Origin: Psychrobacter sanguinis
GTDB lineage: Bacteria; Pseudomonadota; Gammaproteobacteria; Pseudomonadales; Moraxellaceae
Reading direction: 5' to 3'
Assembly (NCBI RefSeq): GCF_020736705.1
Contig: NZ_CP085990.1
Span: 2,666,001 to 2,730,000, forward strand
DNA length: 64,000 nt
Numbering within the stretch: position 1 is the first letter of the stretch; each line of letters opens with the position of its first letter. Shown here piece after piece: positions 28,133-36,280 of the stretch. Below the pieces are notes generated by a model. It saw only the letters and a program-made list of their open reading frames with translations. It did not search any database and was not told where the DNA came from. The translations under genes and the position numbers were made by a program.

Positions 28133-29671
28133 ATGCTCGATCTAGAAAACGCTTCTGCCAGTAACCCTGAACCTATTAAACAAAGTGAGATTAACAAAGC
28201 GGTCTGGAATGCCTGTGATACCTTCCGCGGTGTGATCAGTGCCGATACTTATAAAGACTTTATCTTAACCATGCTGTTTTTGAAGTATTTATCGGATGTG
28301 TATAGAGATGAATACAACACGCTTATGGCGGAATACGGTGATGCGGACTTGGTAAAAGAACTGATGAGCAATCAACGCTTTGTGTTACCTGACGGGGCAA
28401 GCTTCTGGGATTTATACGAGCAGCGTCACCAGCCAGGCAATGGTCAACGTATTGATGAAGCACTACACGCGATTGAAGAAGCCAATGGCAATAAGCTAAA
28501 AAACGTGTTCCAAGACATCAGCTTTAATACTGACCGCTTGGGCAATGAGAAGAAGAAAAACGAATTATTGCGTCATTTGCTGGAAGACTTCGGTAAGGAT
28601 GTGATGAATCTTAGCCCTTCGCGTGTGGGTAGCTTGGATGTCATCGGTAATGCCTATGAATTCTTGATTAAACACTTCGCGGCTGACTCTGGTGCCAGTG
28701 CGGGCGAGTTCTATACACCGCCTGAGGTATCGACTCTGCTAGCGACAATACTTGAGCCTACTGAGGGTGATGCCATCTGTGATCCAGCTTGCGGTTCGGG
28801 TTCTCTGCTCATCAAATGTGGGGCGATGGTACGTAAGTCTACTGGCTCAAAGAATTATGAGCTGTTTGGACAAGAGGCCATTGGCTCTACGTGGGCATTG
28901 GCAAAAATGAACATGTTTTTGCATGGGGAAGACAACCACCTTATTGAGTGGGGCGATACGCTACGTCATCCGTTATTGCTTGATGATAAAGGCAACCTAC
29001 TTCAGTTCGATGTGGTGACTGCTAATCCGCCCTTCTCGTTAAGTAAATGGGGCTATGAAGACGCTGCCGATGATCCACATGGTCGTTTTCACCGTGGTCT
29101 ACCGCCTAAGACCAAAGGCGACTATGCGTTTATCACGCATATGATTGAAACTTTGAAGAATGATACTGGTCGTATGGGTGTGGTCGTGCCGCATGGGGTG
29201 CTATTCCGTGGCTCTAGTGAGGGCAAAATCCGTCAACAGTTGATTGAAGAAAACTTACTCGATGCGGTGATTGGCTTACCTGAGAAGCTATTCTTCGGTA
29301 CCGGTATCCCTGCGGCAATCTTGGTGTTTAAGAAGAATAAAACGGACAAATCAGTACTGTTTATTGATGCCAGTCGTGAGTATGAATCTGGTTCTAATCA
29401 AAACCGATTAACTGAAGCTAATTTAGAGAAAATCGTCGAGACTTATCAAAACCGCGAGTTTGTTGATAAATATGCTTATGTTGCCAACTTCGAACAGATT
29501 GCCGAAAACGACTTTAACTTAAACATTCCTCGTTATGTCGATACCTTTGAGCCAGAAGCTGAGATTGATTTGGAAGCGGTACGCAAAGAGCGTTTGGCAC
29601 TTAAAGCTGAAATGGCTAAGTTAGAAACTGAGATGGAAGGCTTTTTAAAGGAGTTGGGTTATGGTGCCTAG
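28133..29671 (+). CDS. hsdM: Type I restriction-modification DNA methyltransferase subunit HsdM
   Basis: 512-residue N6-adenine methyltransferase subunit. The HsdM N-terminal helical domain (AVWNACDTFRGVISADTYKDFILTMLFLKYLSD) is followed by FYTPPEVSTLL near residue 195, the SAM motif DPACGSGSLLIK near 216 and catalytic NPPFSLSKW near 298. It forms the M2S complex with HsdS and methylates host DNA. Its stop overlaps the hsdS start by 11 nt. hsdR lies 7 kb downstream, not adjacent. Confidence 0.97.
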   Translation: MLDLENASASNPEPIKQSEINKAVWNACDTFRGVISADTYKDFILTMLFLKYLSDVYRDEYNTLMAEYGDADLVKELMSNQRFVLPDGASFWDLYEQRHQPGNGQRIDEALHAIEEANGNKLKNVFQDISFNTDRLGNEKKKNELLRHLLEDFGKDVMNLSPSRVGSLDVIGNAYEFLIKHFAADSGASAGEFYTPPEVSTLLATILEPTEGDAICDPACGSGSLLIKCGAMVRKSTGSKNYELFGQEAIGSTWALAKMNMFLHGEDNHLIEWGDTLRHPLLLDDKGNLLQFDVVTANPPFSLSKWGYEDAADDPHGRFHRGLPPKTKGDYAFITHMIETLKNDTGRMGVVVPHGVLFRGSSEGKIRQQLIEENLLDAVIGLPEKLFFGTGIPAAILVFKKNKTDKSVLFIDASREYESGSNQNRLTEANLEKIVETYQNREFVDKYAYVANFEQIAENDFNLNIPRYVDTFEPEAEIDLEAVRKERLALKAEMAKLETEMEGFLKELGYGA

Positions 29672-30863
29672 TGGGTGGGAAAAATATAAACTTAATGAAA
29701 TAACTAAAATTTATGACGGAACTCATCAAACGCCTAAGTATGTAGAAAGTGGAGTGCCATTCTATAGTGTTGAACATCTAACAGGTAAGCAGTTTACGAA
29801 TACCAAATATATTTCTGAGGATGTGTTTGAAAAAGAATCAAAGCGTGTCGTATTGGAGAAAAACGATATCCTAATGACACGTATTGGTGATATTGGTACT
29901 GCCAAGCTTATAGATTGGAATGTTAGAGCTTCGTTTTACGTTAGTTTAGCTTTAATAAAGCAGAGCACTTACTTTAATTCTAGCTTCCTTGAGAACTATA
30001 TTAATAGTGATTTATTTAAACTTGAACTTTGGAAAAGAACAATACATGTTGCATTCCCAAAAAAAATAAACTTAGGTGAGATTGGTGAATGCGAGGTTAC
30101 ACTTCCACCCCTACCCGAACAACAAAAAATCGCCAAAATCCTAACCACTTGGGATAAAGCGATTAATACCACTGAGCGTTTGATTGAAAACAGCAAACAG
30201 CAGAAAAAGGCGTTGATGCAGCAGTTGCTTACCGGACAAAAGCGTTTACTTGATGATTCGGGTCAGCGTTTTTCTGGGGATTGGGAAAAGAAATCAATTG
30301 CTGAAATTGCTAATGTAATTACGGGTAGTACACCTTCAACTAAAAATAGTGATTATTACGGAGGTGAACACCTCTTTGTATCTCCTTCCGATTTAGGTTC
30401 CAACAAATATATAAGTCAAACCGCTAAAACTCTAACTGACTCAGGTATCGATAAAACCAGATTAATACCTAAAGGCAGTTCATTATTTACTTGTATTGGC
30501 TCAACTATTGGTAAATTAGGGATAGCAGGAAAAGATCTTGCGACTAACCAACAAATTAATTCTGTTATTCCTAAAGGTAACTATTCGAACGAATACGTAT
30601 ATTATCAGTTGTTATTAAATGCAAAAAAAATTCAGAATAGTGCTGCTGTTCAAGCAGTACCCATTATTAACAAGACTAACTTTGAGTCGCAGCTTTTATA
30701 TTTCCCTCCAACCTTGCAAGAACAACAAAAAATCGCCGCAGTATTAACCAACGCCGATAGAGAGATCGAAGTGCTTGAGCAGCAGCTTAATGATTTACAG
30801 CAGGAGAAGAAGGCTTTGATACAGCAGCTTTTGACTGGTAAGAAGCGGGTGAAGGTGGATTGA
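29661..30863 (+). CDS. hsdS: Type I restriction-modification specificity subunit HsdS
   Basis: 400 residues with two target recognition domains, each followed by a conserved helical spacer. TRD1 covers ~1-145 and is followed by LPEQQKIAKILTTWDKAI and LMQQLLTGQKRL. TRD2 covers ~205-345 and is followed by LQEQQKIAAVLTNADREI and LIQQLLTGKKRV. The two spacers are the usual coiled coils that set half-site spacing. AAAGGAG lies 8 nt before the ATG, which overlaps the hsdM end. Further fragments matching its last ~20-50 residues lie downstream at 31598-31633 and 31701-31862. Confidence 0.96.
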   Translation: MVPSGWEKYKLNEITKIYDGTHQTPKYVESGVPFYSVEHLTGKQFTNTKYISEDVFEKESKRVVLEKNDILMTRIGDIGTAKLIDWNVRASFYVSLALIKQSTYFNSSFLENYINSDLFKLELWKRTIHVAFPKKINLGEIGECEVTLPPLPEQQKIAKILTTWDKAINTTERLIENSKQQKKALMQQLLTGQKRLLDDSGQRFSGDWEKKSIAEIANVITGSTPSTKNSDYYGGEHLFVSPSDLGSNKYISQTAKTLTDSGIDKTRLIPKGSSLFTCIGSTIGKLGIAGKDLATNQQINSVIPKGNYSNEYVYYQLLLNAKKIQNSAAVQAVPIINKTNFESQLLYFPPTLQEQQKIAAVLTNADREIEVLEQQLNDLQQEKKALIQQLLTGKKRVKVD

Positions 30864-30889
30864 TAGAGTCATTAACTCTAGGCAAGCAT

Positions 30890-31510
30890 ATGGATAAAAA
30901 AACCACAATAAGCAATGATACTACTTCATCCAATCCTGTCGATGTTGAAGTAAAACCATTGGTGTGGTTTCGTCACAGTCCCACTATAGGTATCTTCTTA
31001 TGCTTGCTGTTCATTTTATCTATCGTGGGATTGTATTACGATATCAGGTCGATAGCTTTTGTTATTGTCGTTATCGTCATGACCTTCTTTCACTGGATGG
31101 GCGTTAAAAAGCATTTTCAAGCAGATTCAAACCCCGGATTGGTAGTCGGCACTCAACCAACTTTGATTGCGGTTCATACAGACTTAACCAAAGGGGTTGG
31201 CTCATATCCTGCTATACAAATTATAAAATGCTCTAAACTTAAAGGCGTTCACGTCGGTGATATGTTACCTACCGTCGCATCGTACCAAAATTACGAAGAA
31301 CTCGACTTTCCATTTTGGCCAAACTTTAATCCTATTCCTGTACGCTATGCCACCGATGATAAAAACACCATAAATAAAGCAATGCAAAGCTACTCAAAAT
31401 CGCAACTGCAAAACTTAAAGCAATACATTAAGCAGATTGAACCACCCTATAAAGAAGGCTTGTATCTTATTCATACCGAAGATAGTGATTGGAATGAATC
31501 AGAGCACTAA
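30890..31510 (+). CDS. Membrane protein with a DUF3239-like domain
   Basis: 206 residues from the ATG at 30890; a TTG at 30860 that would overlap hsdS is less likely. Two adjacent membrane helices (residues ~32-72: IGIFLCLLFILSIVGLYYDI and IAFVIVVIVMTFFHW) are followed by a ~130-residue soluble domain. That domain starts LVVGTQPTLIAVHTDLTKG and contains HVGDMLPTVASYQNYEE. This resembles the DUF3239 family, named from memory of the motif and not checked. It starts 27 nt after hsdS and has lower GC than the hsd genes. No nuclease or toxin motif is visible. Confidence 0.65.
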   Translation: MDKKTTISNDTTSSNPVDVEVKPLVWFRHSPTIGIFLCLLFILSIVGLYYDIRSIAFVIVVIVMTFFHWMGVKKHFQADSNPGLVVGTQPTLIAVHTDLTKGVGSYPAIQIIKCSKLKGVHVGDMLPTVASYQNYEELDFPFWPNFNPIPVRYATDDKNTINKAMQSYSKSQLQNLKQYIKQIEPPYKEGLYLIHTEDSDWNESEH

Positions 31511-31597
31511 CTAGAATTAATATAACCCCCAACTAAGGCATACCAGTTGCAAAATACATCTGAAACATTGTTTAGAATGGTTGAGTTGAATGAGTAG

Positions 31598-31633
31598 GTT
31601 CTAACGGGTAAGAAACGGGTTAAGGCGGATTAA
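31598..31633 (+). pseudogene. Remnant of an hsdS 3' end
   Basis: Twelve in-frame codons ending in TAA read VLTGKKRVKAD, nearly the same as the last residues of the intact HsdS (LTGKKRVKVD). The sequence before it does not encode HsdS. It is a scar of recombination or gene exchange. Confidence 0.7.
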
Positions 31634-31636
31634 TAG

Positions 31637-31700
31637 GTAGGGTGCGTTCCACGCACCGATAAACACAATAGTCTTAATGGTGCGCGTGGCGCACCCTACG
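31637..31700. repeat. Palindromic GTAGGGTGCG-type repeat (REP/MITE-like)
   Basis: Two ~20-bp arms starting GTAGGGTGCG and ending CGCACCCTAC flank a ~22-base centre. The arms match at about 18 of 21 positions. It sits exactly between the two hsdS tail remnants. Repeats with this terminal sequence are common in gammaproteobacterial genomes. A partial match (GGTGCGTTCC) also appears near 42805. Confidence 0.8.
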
Positions 31701-31862
31701 GTTACTACTATCCCACCACTCTCAATCAAAGAGCAACAACAAATCTCTGCAGTATTAACTAGCTCTGACAAAGAGATCGAATCGCTTATTAAACAACAGC
31801 TTGCTGATTTACAGCAGGAAAAGAACGCTTTGATTCAGCAGCTTTTGACTGGGAAGAAGTAG
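31701..31862 (+). pseudogene. Second hsdS 3' remnant, truncated by the palindromic repeat
   Basis: In-frame codons read VTTIPPLSIKEQQQISAVLT and then IKQQLADLQQEKNALIQQLLTGKK before TAG. This is the C-terminal conserved helix of a different hsdS allele. DNA at 31796-31861 is about 88% identical by eye to 30779-30844 in the intact gene. The fragment begins directly at the right arm of the repeat, so the rest of the gene was lost there. The presence of two remnants suggests repeated shuffling of hsdS 3' ends. Confidence 0.75.
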
Positions 31863-31960
31863 GTTTTGGTGTAGGGATAGGCTATTTAAAATTAAATTTT
31901 TAGTTAGCGTTAATAAGCTGATAACCTAATGGTTAACTTCAAAACTTGAAAGGCTTATTG

Positions 31961-32599
31961 ATGAATTCTACTACACTACCTCCAGCTATCCTCGACTGTT
32001 TGCAGAACGATATGCAAATTGATATGGATCACTTTTACAGTAAATATGAAGGTTTTGATAATAGCTTTAAAGAAATTGCTAATAAGCTTCTACTCAGTTA
32101 TCTAAATGCTTCAAATCAATCTTCCCCGTTTAATGATATAGTTGATTTTTATGAAGACGGTAATGATGAGCAAAATGAATTCTTACAGGCTATGTTTGAT
32201 TGTTTTAAATGTTATCAGACATTAGAAGGGATTGAGCTTATTAAGGATTTATATAGCCACGTGAATCGTGGAGGTAATGCATGGTTTCCTGTAGTTATTC
32301 TACATAAGCCTTTTGAGGACTATTCAAAAACTTTACCTAATCATATAACTATATATAGAGGTTGTGACAAAATAGAATATGAGACAGGCACTATTCATCA
32401 ATCTTGGACAACAGATTTTGATACAGCAAAACGTTATGCGTATGAACACTTCCATAGTATAGATAAATCAAAGAGAATAGTCTTAAAAGCAAACGTATCT
32501 CCTACACAAATTGTTTGGCTCAGAACTATCGATAATGAGGTTGTTTTAAAACAGAATCCCGAACTTTCGGATTTAGAATTATTAGAAAGATATAATTAA
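31961..32599 (+). CDS. Putative ADP-ribosyltransferase-like protein
   Basis: 212 residues from the ATG at 31961 (GAAAGG upstream; an earlier TTG at 31946 is less likely). The C-terminal half has the order of an R-S-E type ADP-ribosyltransferase. Arg is in ITIYRGCD near residue 131, a Ser-Trp-Thr in HQSWTTDFDTAKRYA near 148 takes the STS place, and Glu is in TIDNEVVLKQ near 193. The N-terminal half (~1-110) is acidic and helical, with no signal peptide. This fold is used by phage enzymes and by toxins. It lies in the hsdS-hsdR gap and has low GC. Assignment rests on motif order only. Confidence 0.5.
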   Translation: MNSTTLPPAILDCLQNDMQIDMDHFYSKYEGFDNSFKEIANKLLLSYLNASNQSSPFNDIVDFYEDGNDEQNEFLQAMFDCFKCYQTLEGIELIKDLYSHVNRGGNAWFPVVILHKPFEDYSKTLPNHITIYRGCDKIEYETGTIHQSWTTDFDTAKRYAYEHFHSIDKSKRIVLKANVSPTQIVWLRTIDNEVVLKQNPELSDLELLERYN

Positions 32600-32669
32600 T
32601 ATTTAACTAAAAATTCAAGCTATTAAAACTGCGAAGTGCTATGCGTATCGATATTAGACTCCAGCAACT

Positions 32670-32712
32670 AAAATCCATTCCGATCCTTCTTTGGAAAGGA
32701 TGGATCATTTTT
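32670..32712 (+). terminator. Possible terminator after the ADP-ribosyltransferase-like gene
   Basis: GATCCTT and AAGGAT pair around CTTTGGA, with outer GATCC/GGATC support, followed by ATTTTT. It lies in the ~400-base gap 32600-33007, which otherwise holds only the hairpin repeat at 32915. Confidence 0.5.
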
Positions 32713-32914
32713 AACAGGCTTGAAGCTAGTCCATAGTTTTAACAAATTATAGAGCCGTGATGCTTTATATTAGGATTGTCAGCGTTGCCTTAGATTCGAT
32801 ATAACCCCGATTGAAGCGAATATATTTTGCAAATCACTTAGAACAAGGATATACACACCTCTTGATTAAACACATTGACTCGCTATGTATTATCGCCTAT
32901 AATGTACTCAACAT

Positions 32915-32969
32915 AACCGTCACGCTTAGTACCCTCTGGGTAACGCGCAACCTTGGCGGTTTTTCTTTG
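32915..32969 (+). repeat. Structured hairpin repeat, copy 1
   Basis: About 55 bases nearly identical to 34856-34910. The outer stem AACCGTCA pairs with TGGCGGTT (one G-U pair), an inner stem TACCC/GGGTA closes a TCT loop, and a T run follows. The start codon of the Abi_2 gene is 38 nt downstream. Confidence 0.85.
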
Positions 32970-33007
32970 CCTAAAATTTGCTACTCGCATACCAAGAGGT
33001 TTACTTT

Positions 33008-33934
33008 ATGGATAAAGTAACCTATGACAAATCCCCTCTTACCTTTTCTCAGCAAATCACACGTCTAGAGAATAAGGGCATGTTCTTCGAAAACAAAAAA
33101 CATGCTGAAGCCAAGCTAGCAAGTATTAGCTACTACCGTTTAAGTGGCTATTGGTATCCTTTTCGCATTCGCAATTCACAAAATATTATCACAAGTAAAT
33201 TTGAACCAGGAACGAATTTTAATGAAGTCGTTTCTTTATATGAGTTCGACCGTAAATTACGCTCGCTTGTATTAGATGCCATTGAACGTGTTGAAATAGC
33301 AGTGAGAACTCAATTTACTTACCAAATGGGACATAAATATGGTGCCTTTGGATATACGAATAGTGAGAATTTCCATAAAGGCTTCGATCACAATAAATGG
33401 CTGAGTAAAATTAAGTCTGAAGTAGACAGATCAAGTGATGATTTTATTGAGCATTTCAATAATAAATATACAGGCTTTCCTATAGTGCCTATTTGGATGT
33501 TAACAGAAGTCATGTCATTGGGCGCATTATCATTTGGTTATAGAGGTTTGATTAACAATCAAGCTCAGGGAATAGAAGATAAAAAGCTAATTGCCAATCA
33601 CTTCAATCTTCACCACAAGAAACTGGAGGATTGGCTGCATACATTAACCTATGTCAGAAATGTATGCGCGCATCATAGCCGATTATGGAATAGAACTTTA
33701 GCAATACGACCAGATAAGACCAAGGATAAAAAATGGCTTCCGCCCATGACTCCAAGGAATGATAAGATTTTTTATATTCCTTTAATGCTAAGGCATTTGT
33801 TAAAAGCAACGGGGAATGGAGAAGATTGGAAAACAGAAATAGATAAATTAATAAGCCCATTAGCGACTAAAAAAAGATGGAGAGCTGCCATGGGTATACC
33901 TGAAGATTGGACCGAGCACCCTCTTTGGAGGTAA
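33008..33934 (+). CDS. Abi_2 family (AbiD/AbiF-like) abortive infection protein
   Basis: 308 residues from the ATG at 33008, chosen because AAGAGG lies 8 nt upstream. Family hallmarks are LTFSQQITRLENKGM near residue 11, ISYYRLSGYWYPFR near 38, LYEFDRKLRSLVLDAIERVEIAVRTQ near 78 and LTYVRNVCAHHSRLWNR near 213. The last contains R-x4-H, the HEPN-type ribonuclease motif. Homologues stop phage growth by killing or arresting the infected cell. It sits between hsdS and hsdR and is flanked by hairpin repeats, which supports a defence cargo. Confidence 0.9.
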   Translation: MDKVTYDKSPLTFSQQITRLENKGMFFENKKHAEAKLASISYYRLSGYWYPFRIRNSQNIITSKFEPGTNFNEVVSLYEFDRKLRSLVLDAIERVEIAVRTQFTYQMGHKYGAFGYTNSENFHKGFDHNKWLSKIKSEVDRSSDDFIEHFNNKYTGFPIVPIWMLTEVMSLGALSFGYRGLINNQAQGIEDKKLIANHFNLHHKKLEDWLHTLTYVRNVCAHHSRLWNRTLAIRPDKTKDKKWLPPMTPRNDKIFYIPLMLRHLLKATGNGEDWKTEIDKLISPLATKKRWRAAMGIPEDWTEHPLWR

Positions 33935-34002
33935 TGTTTATGGGTACGTTAAATGATTGCTTGATTCTTGTTATGACGCACAAGGCACAAGGTATGTTTA
34001 AT

Positions 34003-34030
34003 GCGCAACCTTAGCGGTTATTCCTCGTCT
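34003..34030 (+). repeat. Hairpin repeat, partial copy
   Basis: GCGCAACCTTAGCGGTTATTC matches the right half of the repeat at 32915 with a few changes. The left half is missing or unrecognisable. It follows the Abi_2 gene. Confidence 0.55.
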
Positions 34031-34155
34031 GAAATAAAGATAAAGAAACTATTTTACGTGGGAGATTTTGACAGTTTAAAAGCGAGTTTTAGCGAATTAA
34101 GTTTTAAATATTTAAAACACCAATTTAAATAATCAATACCTTTAAAGAGGGTCAC

Positions 34156-34836
34156 ATGTTAAAGAAAGCATTAGTTTTATTTTCTGTTTTACCTTTAACC
34201 GCTATGGCGGCACCTGTAGTAGAAGGCACTTATGTTAGCGGCACCAATAAAAGAGTACATTTGAGCAGTTTTAATTACGAAGGCTCTAAACATTATGAGC
34301 TATTTCTTGCCAATCTTATTGGTGATTCAAGTTTTGTTATAGCCAGTAAAGCTAAGCCTATCCAAGACAATCAAACCGTTGTATTTTCTGTACCAGAAAG
34401 TGGTTACTTGGACTACCAACCCAATTTAGGATGCCGAGTCGAGGTATCTTTTACGCCTAATGAAATTCAATTGAAAAGCTTAAATAATTGTACTTCCGTT
34501 GAGAAAGCTTTTAATGGCTCTTACGTTTATTCAAAACAATCCAGTATCGTCCCAAAAAAATATCAAGGCTCTTGGGGTGAATGTGAATATCCTAAGAAGG
34601 GGCGTAGTCAAGCTTTCCTAAGCGATAATGAAGGCTCTCCCAATGGAACTCAGAGCTTTAAAGTTATTAAGGTAACACCCTACTCATCTAACTTACTAAG
34701 CGTAACTGGGGCTTTCAATTACGAATCTGATCCTGTTGTCCATACTGTAGAGTATAAATACCTACCAAATAAGGACGTACAAACAAAAGCTGATTGGAAC
34801 GATTCTTTTACTACTTATAAGAATTGTCGCGATTAG
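34156..34836 (+). CDS. Exported protein of unknown function
   Basis: 226 residues with a signal peptide cleaved near LTAMAAPVV (residue ~19). The mature protein is mostly beta strands with four or five cysteines (LGCRVE, NNCTSV, GECEYP, YKNCRD), suggesting disulfides. An AGAGGG site precedes the ATG. It lies between two copies of the hairpin repeat, behind the Abi_2 gene. Nothing visible ties it to DNA restriction, and the family is not recognised. Confidence 0.7.
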   Translation: MLKKALVLFSVLPLTAMAAPVVEGTYVSGTNKRVHLSSFNYEGSKHYELFLANLIGDSSFVIASKAKPIQDNQTVVFSVPESGYLDYQPNLGCRVEVSFTPNEIQLKSLNNCTSVEKAFNGSYVYSKQSSIVPKKYQGSWGECEYPKKGRSQAFLSDNEGSPNGTQSFKVIKVTPYSSNLLSVTGAFNYESDPVVHTVEYKYLPNKDVQTKADWNDSFTTYKNCRD

Positions 34837-34855
34837 GTTATTCTAACCACAAAAC

Positions 34856-34910
34856 AACCGCCACGCTTAGTACCCTATGGGTAACGCGCAATCTTGGCGG
34901 TTTTTCTTTG
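34856..34910 (+). repeat. Structured hairpin repeat, copy 2 (also a likely terminator)
   Basis: Same ~55-base element as 32915-32969. The outer stem AACCGCCA/TGGCGGTT is perfect here, the inner stem TACCC/GGGTA has a TAT loop, and TTTTTC follows the stem. It begins 20 nt after the stop of the exported protein gene, so it can serve as its terminator. Confidence 0.85.
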
Positions 34911-35081
34911 TCTCAGCTTAAAACCAATTTTTTAATAATTAAAAATGTAAATATCACTCTTGCTGTTAAAAAAATTTACATAATTAATTAAACAAATAGT
35001 ACATTATAACTATTGTTGTAAAATCAGTTATATCACTCATAATCCATTTTTAAAAATAGATGAACAGAAGGAGTTTTGCTA

Positions 35082-35594
35082 ATGAATTTTAATCAGGCAT
35101 TTAAAGGCGCATCAATCGCTTTAGTTTCTAGCGTATTGGCTGCAGTTTCTTTTAGCGCATACGCTTCTGGCGGAGAGTCGGAAGGGAGCACCACATGCTA
35201 TTTATTAAAACAAGGTAAATTGGTTAGCAAATCAAAATGTTCTTATAAATCTTCTTTCGCATCAAATAGTAACTTTGGTTTTCAAGGCTATGATTTTAAG
35301 CTAGCCAATAGTAAGTCGAAATTTAATGCTGAAAAGAGCTTGAACGCTAAAACAGATAAAAAAGGTAATATACTTACAGATCGTACTGGCTCTGCAATCT
35401 TTGATACTAGTATTACATTAAATGAAAAACCAGCAGTTGTTCAATATCGCTATGGATCGTCTTTAAAAGTAGTACCCAAAAATGTTGCAGCAAAATATGA
35501 AACTGGCGCACCTAAAGGGACTTTAAGCTGTATGCAAGAGAAAGCATCACCGGCTTGGGAAATTTGCGCGCCAGCTGAAGAGGTTATTTTCTAA
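35082..35594 (+). CDS. Exported protein of unknown function
   Basis: 170 residues from the ATG at 35082, chosen because AAGGAG lies 8 nt upstream. A signal peptide ends near FSAYA-SGG (residue ~27). The mature part has two cysteine pairs (TTCYLL/SKCSYK and LSCMQE/EICAPA) and the conserved-looking core FGFQGYDFKLANSKSKFN. Family not recognised. It is AT-rich like its neighbours and is closed by a strong terminator. Confidence 0.7.
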   Translation: MNFNQAFKGASIALVSSVLAAVSFSAYASGGESEGSTTCYLLKQGKLVSKSKCSYKSSFASNSNFGFQGYDFKLANSKSKFNAEKSLNAKTDKKGNILTDRTGSAIFDTSITLNEKPAVVQYRYGSSLKVVPKNVAAKYETGAPKGTLSCMQEKASPAWEICAPAEEVIF

Positions 35595-35626
35595 GGTTTC
35601 TAAAATTAAGCAACCTGATTATGATT

Positions 35627-35664
35627 TTTTAAGCCGTCTATTTAATCAAATAGACGGCTTTTTT
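35627..35664. terminator. Intrinsic terminator
   Basis: Perfect 13-bp stem AAGCCGTCTATTT with an AATC loop, flanked by T runs, between convergent genes. Confidence 0.93.
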
Positions 35665-35704
35665 ATTATTAAACTGAGCTTCTTATAACCTATTAGTAAG
35701 TCTA

Positions 35705-36280
35705 TTACTCACAAAGAATAGTTCTATTTTGTCTATCAAAGGTTAACCTAGAACCATACCAGTCATCCCCATATTGATAGCCTGTAGCATTATTCCATAC
35801 TACTTCCGTGTGCTCACTATCATAAGTAGGTAACTTAAATGCGGGACGCAAACTCACAAATTGATCAGTATTAAAGTACAACTTGGTATGGCTCCATTCA
35901 TAACCTATCAGTCTCTCAATTTTAGTTACAGGATAGCCAAAGGCAGTCGCATTTCTAAAACTAACCGTCGTTATCAACTCATCCCCTTCAGCATTGGGAT
36001 CACCCTTTCTTTGGATATCGTTAATCGCAGAACGTTGCTCACGTATCAACTTTTCTATATCGATACTTTCACAACCATTTAACATAGGTTGTAAATAAGC
36101 ATCTAACTTAGTAGCTTGAGCTGTGCTTTGAGTATTGCCTGTAGCTTGAGTACTGGGAGTGGTAATAACTCTCACTACTTCATTGACTATATCACCTAAT
36201 CTAATTGATCCAGCAGCGCAGCTCATTGATAAAGACATGCTGCAAGCAGCCACTAATAAAGAAAGGGATTTATATTTCAT
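35705..36280 (-). CDS. Exported protein of unknown function
   Basis: 191 residues from the ATG at 36280 (AAGGAC 6 nt upstream). The leader MKYKSLSLLVAACSMSLSMSCAAG is a signal peptide; a weak lipobox (SMSC) is possible. The mature protein has an ESIDIEKLIREQRSAINDIQRK helix and a C-terminal beta part ending in TILCE, with cysteines near residues 77 and 190. It lies on the opposite strand to the hsd genes. Family unknown. Confidence 0.68.
   Translation of the reverse strand: MKYKSLSLLVAACSMSLSMSCAAGSIRLGDIVNEVVRVITTPSTQATGNTQSTAQATKLDAYLQPMLNGCESIDIEKLIREQRSAINDIQRKGDPNAEGDELITTVSFRNATAFGYPVTKIERLIGYEWSHTKLYFNTDQFVSLRPAFKLPTYDSEHTEVVWNNATGYQYGDDWYGSRLTFDRQNRTILCE

Noticed and set aside
32811..33020. 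69-codon frame upstream of the Abi_2 gene
   Set aside because: It runs through the structured hairpin repeat and overlaps the Abi_2 start in another frame, with no ribosome site.
34856..34910. Hairpin repeats as integron attC sites
   Set aside because: Gene-repeat-gene order prompted the idea, but the core GTTRRRY and RYYYAAC boxes are not present and no integrase gene is in the window.
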